Source of the DNA: Capsulimonas sp.
GTDB lineage: Bacteria; Armatimonadota; Armatimonadia; Armatimonadales; Capsulimonadaceae
Assembly: GCA_025963815.1 (NCBI GenBank)
Contig: JAOQAA010000063.1
Coordinates: 1-8,600 of the forward strand
Reading direction: 5' to 3'
Length of the DNA: 8,600 nucleotides
Shown here: positions 1-4,906 of the stretch, piece by piece
How the letters are laid out: each line of letters begins with the position of its first letter
How positions within the stretch are numbered: the first letter of the stretch is position 1
Position numbers and translations under genes: made by a program
The notes under the pieces: model-generated
Seen by the model: only the letters and a program-made list of their open reading frames with translations
Told to the model about the DNA's origin: nothing
Databases searched by the model: none

Positions 1-321
1 GGCCTTACCGAGAAGGAAGCGCGCGAACAGGGCTACGATGTCAAGGTCGGCAAGTTCACCTTCAAGGCGCTTGGCAAGGCGATGGCGATTAACGAAAACG
101 TTGGTATGGTCAAGATTGTGACCGACGCCAAGTACGGCGAGATCCTGGGCGCTCACATCGTCGGCCCGCACGCCACGGACCTGATCCATGAAGTCTGCGT
201 CTCCATCAAGCTGGAGTCGACGATTGAAGAACTCATGCACACGATCCACGGCCACCCGACTCTGTCGGAAGCCGTCATGGAAGCCGCGCAGGACGTCAAG
301 GGCGAGAGCGTCCACAAGTAA
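1..321 (+). CDS. lpdA: Dihydrolipoyl dehydrogenase, C-terminal fragment (5' end outside the window)
   Basis: The reading frame is open from base 1 and gives the last 106 residues of an E3 dihydrolipoyl dehydrogenase. This flavoenzyme reoxidises the dihydrolipoyl arm of 2-oxoacid dehydrogenase or glycine cleavage complexes with NAD+. What is visible is the C-terminal dimerisation domain, with the family pattern KIVTD..YGEILGAHIVGP followed by the active-site HxHPTxSE motif. By family knowledge, the His of HPT (fragment residue 85) and the Glu five residues later (residue 90) form the proton-relay dyad that serves the partner subunit. The ATG at 82 is internal, since conserved family sequence continues upstream of it. 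The FAD and NAD domains and the redox CxxxxC lie outside the window, so the particular complex served cannot be told. A terminator follows directly, so this gene ends its transcription unit. Confidence 0.95.
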   Translation, partial: GLTEKEAREQGYDVKVGKFTFKALGKAMAINENVGMVKIVTDAKYGEILGAHIVGPHATDLIHEVCVSIKLESTIEELMHTIHGHPTLSEAVMEAAQDVKGESVHK

Positions 322-341
322 GTTCGTTCGGACCAAAACAG

Positions 342-374
342 AAAAACCGATCTCCGCAAGGGGATCGGTTTTTT
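342..374. terminator. Bidirectional Rho-independent terminator between lpdA and tetR
   Basis: A 9-bp stem (347-355 with 360-368, one G-T wobble) closes a GCAA tetraloop. It is flanked by A5 (342-346) and T6 (369-374), which extend the pairing. The T-run ends the plus-strand lpdA transcript. The mirrored A-run gives a T-run on the minus strand, so it can also end the tetR message, whose stop codon is about 25 bp away. Confidence 0.92.
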
Positions 375-399
375 GTTTGTCTGGAGTAACAAAATCTCG

Positions 400-951
400 T
401 CAGGCCGAGGGCAGCGCGGCGATGGTCAGTGATATCTGGATCGCGATCATGCGCCGCAGGTCCGCGCCGTCTTTAGCAACCGTTTTGAAGCCGTGGACCG
501 CAAATAGCAGCGCCTGGGCTAATTCTTCCGGCGTCACCTTCAGTGTTGAAACACGGACAGCTTCTCGAAGCAGATCGGCCAGAAACGCCTGAAACTCGGC
601 TGCCACCTCCTGCATCGCCGGGTTTTCGTACTCGAACAAATCCCTGGCGTCAGGACTGGCGTAAGCGAGATCGAATGATTGCCCCACCCATAACTCGAAG
701 CCAAGCGTAAGCTTCTGTTCCAAAGTCTTATGCGTATCGAGCTGGGAGTGGATCCTCTCGAAGATATCATCGTTCATCCGGTGGATCACGGCCCCAAAAA
801 GCTCTTCCTTTTTAGCAAACACTAAATACAGCGCCGGACGCGATATTCCCGCTGCTTTCGCGACATCGGCCATCGTGGTGCGGACGTAGCCATAGCGCGC
901 GAATACGTCCCGCGCCGCCTTGAGGATGCGTTCTTCTTTTTCACTGCTCAT
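400..951 (-). CDS. TetR/AcrR-family transcriptional repressor
   Basis: This is a 183-residue protein, a normal length for TetR regulators. The N-terminal helix-turn-helix is clear: ERILKAARDVFARYGY (residues 7-22) leads into TTMADVAKAAGISRPALY (25-42), then FAKKEELF. The rest is a helical ligand-binding and dimerisation domain with no diagnostic signature, so the effector cannot be named. The gene diverges from the DUF1330-SDR pair, and the shared intergenic region carries a dyad of TGTCTA-type half-sites over both promoters. Autorepression plus repression of the divergent pair is therefore the simplest model (inference from the usual TetR arrangement). No Shine-Dalgarno sequence is visible before the ATG at 951. 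The start is chosen because the HTH sits at the usual distance from the N-terminus. Confidence 0.92.
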   Translation of the reverse strand: MSSEKEERILKAARDVFARYGYVRTTMADVAKAAGISRPALYLVFAKKEELFGAVIHRMNDDIFERIHSQLDTHKTLEQKLTLGFELWVGQSFDLAYASPDARDLFEYENPAMQEVAAEFQAFLADLLREAVRVSTLKVTPEELAQALLFAVHGFKTVAKDGADLRRMIAIQISLTIAALPSA

Positions 952-983
952 AACAAAATAATGACATATTTGTGCTTAGAAAG

Positions 984-1012
984 TTGACATTTATTGTCTA
1001 TATGTCCATAAT
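984..1012 (+). promoter_or_regulatory. Sigma70-type promoter for the DUF1330-SDR operon
   Basis: TTGACA (984-989, perfect -35) lies 17 bp before CATAAT (1007-1012, five of six to consensus). Transcription would start near 1019, leaving about 60 nt of leader before the ATG at 1078. The spacer contains a TGTCTA half-site of the presumed TetR operator. Confidence 0.8.
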
Positions 1013-1036
1013 AGTCACATAGACAAATAAAGTCAA
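1008..1036 (-). promoter_or_regulatory. Sigma70-type promoter for tetR
   Basis: On the minus strand TTGACT (1036-1031) lies 17 bp before TATTAT (1013-1008). It overlaps the divergent plus-strand promoter almost exactly, the two -10 boxes sharing five bases. The two start sites would lie beyond each other, near 1001 and 1019, so polymerases should compete for the region. Confidence 0.72.
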
Positions 1037-1063
1037 GTGTCTAATTAGAGGGAATTTCCTTGC

Positions 1064-1068
1064 GGGAG
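1064..1068 (+). promoter_or_regulatory. Ribosome binding site favouring the ATG at 1078
   Basis: GGGAG sits 9 nt before the ATG at 1078. An alternative TTG start at 1060 has its own GAGGGA (1048-1053) six bases upstream and would add six residues. The ATG is preferred because the protein fold begins right after it (MRTIEID), but the choice is not fully settled. Confidence 0.55.
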
Positions 1069-1077
1069 ACTAAGACA

Positions 1078-1488
1078 ATGCGAACTATTGAAATTGATGC
1101 GGCATCCGTCGCCGAGGCCTCGGGCTTGCTTCCCAGCGACGGTCCCGTGTTTATCCTGAACTTGCTTCGCTACAGGGAGCAAGCCGACTACGGCGACCGT
1201 ACGGACGCAGCGCCGTGCTCGGGACGCGAGGCGTTTCACGAGCGGTATGTTCCCGTCTTCAACCAGATTGCGGAAGCAGGCGTTCGCCCTGTTTGGATCG
1301 GCGCGGCGCTGGCGCGCCTCGTTGGGCCGGCCGACGAATTGTGGGACGATGTCGCCATCGTGGAGTATCCCAGCTTCGCCGCCTTTCGGCGCGTCGTGGA
1401 TAGTGAAAAATATCGGACAGAAGCCGCCCCTCATCGACTGGCGGCGCTTGAGGACTGCCGTCTGATCGCAATGACGAAGCTTCTCTAA
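1078..1488 (+). CDS. DUF1330-like small dimeric alpha/beta-barrel protein
   Basis: This is a small 136-residue protein. The pattern GPVFILNLLRYREQADYG near the N-terminus (residues 22-39), followed by an acidic/aromatic stretch and then AIVEYPSFAAFRRVVDSEKY (93-112), is what DUF1330 and related ferredoxin-like dimeric alpha/beta barrels look like. It has no signal peptide and no membrane segment, so it should be cytosolic. No catalytic residue can be assigned. The family contains mostly uncharacterised proteins, plus monooxygenase-like and stress-related members. It is the first gene of a two-gene operon with the SDR downstream (31 nt between stop and start) and lies under the promoter shared with tetR. 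A joint role in converting or detoxifying a small molecule sensed by the TetR protein is inference. Confidence 0.7.
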   Translation: MRTIEIDAASVAEASGLLPSDGPVFILNLLRYREQADYGDRTDAAPCSGREAFHERYVPVFNQIAEAGVRPVWIGAALARLVGPADELWDDVAIVEYPSFAAFRRVVDSEKYRTEAAPHRLAALEDCRLIAMTKLL

Positions 1489-1504
1489 CCTCATTCTTAT
1501 GCAT

Positions 1505-1510
1505 AAGGAG
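1505..1510 (+). promoter_or_regulatory. Strong ribosome binding site that fixes the SDR start at 1520
   Basis: AAGGAG lies 9 nt before the ATG at 1520. The in-frame ATG at 1499 would place this ribosome binding site inside the coding region and has no such site of its own. Confidence 0.85.
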
Positions 1511-1519
1511 TTACCACAG

Positions 1520-2356
1520 ATGATCACACCGCGCACATGGTTTATTACCGGCACATCCAGCGGCATCGGCCGCCATCTTACCGAACTGCTGCTCGCCAAA
1601 GGTGAACGCGTCGCGGCCACGGCTCGCAAGACCGAGAGTCTGGATGATTTAAAGGCGCAATACGGCGACCAGCTTTGGGTGCGTTCCTTGGACGTAACCG
1701 ACACGGCGGCGATCCGTCACGTCGTGGACGAAGCATTCCGGGATTTGGGCCGGATCGATGCGATCGTCAGTAACGCCGGCTACGCGCTTGTTGGAGCCGG
1801 CGAAGAATTACAGGACGATCAGATCATTCAGCAGATCAACACCAATCTCATCGGCTCTATACAACTCATCCGCGCCGCGCTTCCTCATCTTCGTGCGCAG
1901 GGCGGGGGCCGCATTCTTCAGGTCTCGTCCGAGGGCGGGCAGATCACCTATCCAAATTTCAGTCTGTACCACACGACCAAATGGGGGATTGAGGGATTTG
2001 TCGAGACAGTCGCCAAGGAAGTCGCGCCGTTCCAGATCGCGTTCACGATCATCGAACCGGGACCGACGCGCACGAACTTCGGCGGTGGAATCGTCAGCCC
2101 TCCGCCGATGGAAGTTTACGACAATACTCCCGCTGGCGAAGTGCGCCGCGCCGTCGCGTCCGGTGAATTCAAAGCGGCTGGGGACGCTGTGAAAGTAGCC
2201 CAGGCAATGATCGACTCCGTGGATGTCACGCCGGCGCCGCAGCGCTTGCTATTCGGCGGTGATGCTTACGAACGTGTGCATCAGGCGCTTACGGATCGAT
2301 TGGCGGCTTTGGAAGCGCAGAAGGATCTGGCTTACAGCACGGATGGGGAAGTCTAA
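1520..2356 (+). CDS. Short-chain dehydrogenase/reductase (SDR), probably NADP-dependent
   Basis: This 278-residue classical SDR has all the family motifs. The cofactor glycine motif TGTSSGIG is at 10-17, the acidic D58 in LDVTD contacts adenine, and NAG is at 85-87. The catalytic tetrad is N109, S137, Y150 and K154 (YHTTK). Arg36 after the second beta strand (ATAR) favours NADP(H) over NAD(H), by family rule. The substrate loop after PG (180-182) and the C-terminal extension to residue 278 resemble the 'SDR family oxidoreductase' group that often sits next to TetR genes. The substrate cannot be deduced. It is cotranscribed with the DUF1330-like gene and probably induced when the divergent TetR protein releases its operator. 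The start at 1520 is set by the ribosome binding site. Confidence 0.93.
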   Translation: MITPRTWFITGTSSGIGRHLTELLLAKGERVAATARKTESLDDLKAQYGDQLWVRSLDVTDTAAIRHVVDEAFRDLGRIDAIVSNAGYALVGAGEELQDDQIIQQINTNLIGSIQLIRAALPHLRAQGGGRILQVSSEGGQITYPNFSLYHTTKWGIEGFVETVAKEVAPFQIAFTIIEPGPTRTNFGGGIVSPPPMEVYDNTPAGEVRRAVASGEFKAAGDAVKVAQAMIDSVDVTPAPQRLLFGGDAYERVHQALTDRLAALEAQKDLAYSTDGEV

Positions 2357-2379
2357 GTCCTAGAGCGGACAACGTCACT

Positions 2380-2486
2380 GGGTGGCATGCCTGTAGCCCT
2401 GGACAGGCATGGATTACGCACGAAGTGGAATCACGTTTCTTCTCGTTCGTAGCACATGCCTGTCCAGGGCTACAGGCATGCCACCC
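2380..2486. repeat. REPIN/BIME-like element: perfect 32-bp inverted repeat around a 43-nt loop
   Basis: Bases 2380-2411 and 2455-2486 are exact reverse complements over 32 bp, separated by 43 bp. Each arm is itself a partial palindrome: CATGCCTGT (2386-2394) faces ACAGGCATG (2403-2411) across 8 bases, and the right arm mirrors this. Two REP-like units in inverted orientation with a short spacer form the known REPIN/BIME architecture, and about 107 bp is a usual size. It lies between two convergent genes, a typical REP location, and could also form a strong hairpin at both mRNA ends. No flanking T-run, no transposase ORF and no clear target duplication are visible. Confidence 0.75.
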
Positions 2487-2522
2487 GATAACACGATGCT
2501 GGCGTTTCTGTTTTGGTGGAAG

Positions 2523-3518
2523 TTACGCGGGCGTCGCGATCGGAGGCGCGTTGACGCCGGGCGGGGCGACTGTTGTGGGAGCTTTCGGCGCGGTATCGGG
2601 CAGCAATTGCAGGCGCAGATCGCGGCAGATATCGCCGAGCTGCTTGAGCTCCGCTAGCGTCATCAATCGGCTGGACTTGCTGGACGGGGCTGCCTGCACT
2701 AAGAACTTGTTTAGTCTGGACTTGAGGTCGTTCTGCTCGGCGGACGGCTTGTCCGGAAAGCGCAGCACCAGCCAGTCGCGCATGCCGCGCAGATCCGTCG
2801 TGATTTCGGAAAGCGGCGGGAGCAGATCCGGCATCTGTTCCTGTGCGGAGATCTCCGCCAGACCCGCGATCAGCCCTTCGGCATACCATACCTTACCGGA
2901 CGCCGGCACGGCCGGCGAGGCGATCCACTGCTTGATCGTGGCGTTCTCCGAAAGGCCGGACAGCCGCTCGAACTCGTTGAGCGACGCCAGCGCCCGGCCG
3001 GCGTCCGGGCTTTGCAGCGCGACATCATGCGCCTCGCCCACCAGCGCCAGCGGTTTGTTCAGCCGCTGTACGGCGTTCGAGATCGTTGCGGTCGCCTGGG
3101 GAGCCGCGTGCAGGGCGCGCATCGTCGTCAGCGCATCCGAGAAGCTGCCCTTGGCCATCTCCCGGTTGCGCTCCGCGATCGGGAGCAAGTTTCCCAGCTC
3201 CTGCACCGCCTTATTCTTATCTTTAATTTTCGTGATCTTGGTCGCGCGCTTCGCTAGCTCCGCATAAGAGAACGCGGCCTTCGCGAGCGAATACCCAAAG
3301 GCGAAGTACTGACGCTCGGCAGCCGTCACCGACAATGGCGGCTGCGGCGCGGCGGGCGTTGTGGGGAGGGGAGGCGTGACAGCGCCGGGCGCCACCGGAG
3401 CGGGAGCGTTCTTCGGATCGGTCGCCGGGTTTGTGGGAACAGCCGGCGTGACTTGCGCCGGCGCGCAGTGCGATACAGCCAGCAGGCAAAGCAAAGCCAG
3501 CGGCGTGGTAATCTTCAT
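2523..3518 (-). CDS. Secreted protein of unknown function with proline-rich ends
   Basis: I do not recognise this 331-residue protein. It begins with a signal peptide (charged K2, hydrophobic 5-16) and most likely has an AxA-type signal peptidase I site after APA at residue 21. A cysteine at 18 follows SH, a poor lipobox, so a lipoprotein is possible but less likely. A Pro/Ala/Thr-rich linker runs to about residue 62, followed by roughly 240 residues of amphipathic helix-rich sequence and another Pro/Ala-rich tail (about 310-331). No catalytic motif is seen, and such proteins can be envelope scaffold or binding factors. It lies downstream of the parB-like gene in the same direction, but with its own near-consensus promoter and an mRNA start predicted at the ATG. 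Long open frames on the opposite strand here are codon-bias shadows. Confidence 0.8.
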   Translation of the reverse strand: MKITTPLALLCLLAVSHCAPAQVTPAVPTNPATDPKNAPAPVAPGAVTPPLPTTPAAPQPPLSVTAAERQYFAFGYSLAKAAFSYAELAKRATKITKIKDKNKAVQELGNLLPIAERNREMAKGSFSDALTTMRALHAAPQATATISNAVQRLNKPLALVGEAHDVALQSPDAGRALASLNEFERLSGLSENATIKQWIASPAVPASGKVWYAEGLIAGLAEISAQEQMPDLLPPLSEITTDLRGMRDWLVLRFPDKPSAEQNDLKSRLNKFLVQAAPSSKSSRLMTLAELKQLGDICRDLRLQLLPDTAPKAPTTVAPPGVNAPPIATPA

Positions 3519-3524
3519 GACGCA

Positions 3525-3553
3525 ATTTTAGCAAAAGGCGGTGGGGATGTCAA
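3525..3553 (-). promoter_or_regulatory. Near-consensus promoter of the secreted-protein gene, predicting a leaderless mRNA
   Basis: On the minus strand TTGACA (3553-3548, perfect) lies 17 bp before TAAAAT (3530-3525, five of six). Only six bases separate the -10 box from the ATG at 3518, so transcription should begin at or next to the A of the start codon. No Shine-Dalgarno sequence is present. Confidence 0.82.
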
Positions 3554-3610
3554 GCGAGCAAGTCCTCGCCCTCGATCCCTCTCTCGGAGGAGAAGGATCG
3601 AGGTGAGGGC
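3554..3610. repeat. Imperfect inverted repeats at the end of the parB-like gene
   Basis: CCTCGATCC (3570-3578) pairs with GGATCGAGG (3595-3603) across 16 nt. The pairing continues outward imperfectly (CCTC with GAGG). A second small hairpin, GCGAG/CTCGC, lies at 3554-3569. The array starts right after the parB-like stop codon and may act as its 3' hairpin, although no T-run follows on the minus strand. The composition resembles short dispersed intergenic repeats seen in many genomes. Confidence 0.5.
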
Positions 3611-4801
3611 TTACGCCGCGATTTTCAGTGTCTTCACCGCCTGCGCCTCATACTTCGGTTTGTAATCCGGGCACTTGTAGCTCTTGGAGTACTCTTTCGG
3701 GTTCTCGGCTTCGTTCACGTAGATCTGCGCGTTATTGACGCCGCATTTTTCGGCGGGACGGTCGTAGTTGCCGCAGTCGTAGCAGCGGCGCAGGATAGAC
3801 CAGCAGACGGAACAGCGGAGGCTGCCGACGAGCTCCACGCGGCCGCAGAGGGGGCAGTGGATGTAGGTTTCCTGGAAGCCGAATTCTTTGGATTTGAGCG
3901 CCAAGCGGACCTTGCGGTTGAACTCGTCCAGGCCGCGCTGAAGTTCGGCGCAGGTGGCGAGCAGCTGGTTCATCTGCACGGCGGAGAGATATTCGATCAC
4001 GCGCTCGTCGAGCAGGTCGCTCAGCTGATTGCCGATCTTATCGATGGCTTTCATATGCTGCTCGGCCGTCGCCGGCTTGTATGGCTTCGCCTTCTCGGCG
4101 CGGACACCCATGGTCTTGAGCAGCTGGTCGGTGATCTGAATTGGGACGCGCAGGAACGCCTCGCGCTTGTCGGGATACTTGTTGATCGCGTCGATCACTT
4201 TTTCGGCGTCACCCAGGTTGAGCTTTTCGGCCTTAATCTTCTCGACAAGGCGCTTCTGGGTGGCAGGGTCGTGGTTCAGCGCGCCGAGGGCGCGGGCGTG
4301 GCCTTCGGAAAGCGTGGTCTGGCCGGGGATGGCGCGCAGCGCCAGCTCGTTCTGCACGAAAAGGGGCAGTTCCAGGAGTTCCAGCGAACGGCGCAAGGTG
4401 GTTTCGGAGACGCCCAGCGTCTTGCCGCACTTTTCCCAGGACATAAAGGTCAATAGGCCCTGAATGGCGCGGGCCTTTTCGATGGGGTTGAGATCTTCGC
4501 GCTGGAAATTCTCTAAGAGGGCGTCGGCCTGCGCGTCCTCGTCGCTCATCTCCTTGATGACGGCGGGAATGGCCTTGAGGCCGGCGAGGCGGGAGGCGCG
4601 ATAGCGGCGTTCGCCCATGACGATCTGGAACTTATCCGAGCCATCTGGCCCCTTGAAGGGACGGACGACGATCGGCTCCAGCACGCCGCGCTCTTTGATC
4701 GACGTGGCAAGCTCTTCCAGGCTTTCCTGGTAGAAGGACTTTCGCGGCTGTCCTTCGTTCGTGAGGATCTGATCCAGCGGAACATTCTGTACGTTAGTCA
4801 T
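3611..4801 (-). CDS. ParB/Spo0J-family protein with a C-terminal double zinc-ribbon tail
   Basis: This 396-residue protein starts MTNVQNVPLDQI. The N-terminal ParB domain carries the three conserved boxes: RGVLEPIVVRP (38-48), GERRYRAS (63-70) and ENFQREDLNPIEKA (97-110). In ParB/Spo0J these bind CTP and drive clamp closure on parS DNA. An HTH-like segment, SWEKCGKTLGVSETTLRRSL, covers 121-140. Residues 240-310 are helical. Instead of the usual ParB C-terminal dimer domain, the tail has eight cysteines: C316, C319, C330, C333 (CX2CX10CX2C) and C340, C343, C353, C377, consistent with two zinc sites. Usual ParB length is about 280-300, so the tail is extra. No parA and no parS-like site are in the window. 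The gene lies 105 bp after the SEDS-PBP gene and is probably cotranscribed with it. A frame extension to 4900 has arginine-rich non-ParB sequence and was not used. Confidence 0.85.
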   Translation of the reverse strand: MTNVQNVPLDQILTNEGQPRKSFYQESLEELATSIKERGVLEPIVVRPFKGPDGSDKFQIVMGERRYRASRLAGLKAIPAVIKEMSDEDAQADALLENFQREDLNPIEKARAIQGLLTFMSWEKCGKTLGVSETTLRRSLELLELPLFVQNELALRAIPGQTTLSEGHARALGALNHDPATQKRLVEKIKAEKLNLGDAEKVIDAINKYPDKREAFLRVPIQITDQLLKTMGVRAEKAKPYKPATAEQHMKAIDKIGNQLSDLLDERVIEYLSAVQMNQLLATCAELQRGLDEFNRKVRLALKSKEFGFQETYIHCPLCGRVELVGSLRCSVCWSILRRCYDCGNYDRPAEKCGVNNAQIYVNEAENPKEYSKSYKCPDYKPKYEAQAVKTLKIAA

Positions 4802-4906
4802 CGTGAGAGCTCTCCCGGTCGCGCCAATCGTTCGGCGCAATCGCAAAGATTGGCCTATTCTGATTGTCGGCGGAAGCAAGCGGTTTCTGGAGAGCCTCAC
4901 ACGCGC
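4802..4906 (-). promoter_or_regulatory. Leader region of the parB-like gene with two palindromes
   Basis: The 105-bp gap upstream of the parB-like start has no convincing -35/-10 pair. It holds a perfect 10-bp palindrome, GAGAGCTCTC (4805-4814), which overlaps the weak purine-rich site GGGAGAG, and an inverted repeat GCCAATC/GATTGGC (4823-4829 and 4848-4854, 18-nt loop). These could be an operator or an mRNA hairpin that controls translation. The function is inference only. Confidence 0.35.

Larger units (their letters stand above)
984..1043. promoter_or_regulatory. Probable TetR operator region (nested inverted repeats)
   Basis: The arms 984-1005 and 1017-1036 are inverted copies with a few mismatches, centred near 1010. 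Within them TGTCTA (995-1000) faces TAGACA (1020-1025), and a further TGTCTA lies at 1038-1043. Each arm also carries a smaller imperfect dyad of the form GAC-N7-GTC (986-998 and 1022-1034). TetR proteins bind such dyads as dimers. Bound here, they would cover the spacers of both promoters. Which dyad is the true operator cannot be decided by eye. Confidence 0.72.

Noticed and set aside
1499..1519. Upstream ATG for the SDR gene
   Set aside because: It would put the good AAGGAG site inside the gene. The SDR fold starts right after the ATG at 1520.
1045..1704. 219-residue minus-strand open frame crossing DUF1330 and SDR
   Set aside because: It overlaps two well-supported genes and the intergenic ribosome site, and shows no domain pattern.
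2380..2486. Reading the inverted repeat as a CRISPR unit, IS ends or a plain terminator
   Set aside because: There is only one inverted pair and no direct-repeat array. The 43-bp interior is too small for a transposase, and there is no T-run after either arm.
2425..3267. 280-residue open frame on the plus strand over the secreted-protein gene
   Set aside because: It starts inside the inverted-repeat element and is low-complexity Ser/Arg-rich sequence. The opposite strand has a signal peptide and a strong promoter.
3857..4456. 199-residue open frame on the plus strand, antisense to the parB-like gene
   Set aside because: It mirrors the codon pattern of the ParB coding strand, has no ribosome site or recognisable domain, and the minus-strand frame has clear ParB motifs.
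3611..4801. Chromosome partition locus with parA and parS
   Set aside because: No ParA Walker ATPase and no sequence resembling the parS palindrome TGTTTCACGTGAAACA was found in the window.
4802..4900. N-terminal extension of the parB-like protein to 4900
   Set aside because: The added 33 residues are Arg/Leu-rich and unlike ParB, while MTNVQNVPLDQI is the normal beginning of the fold.
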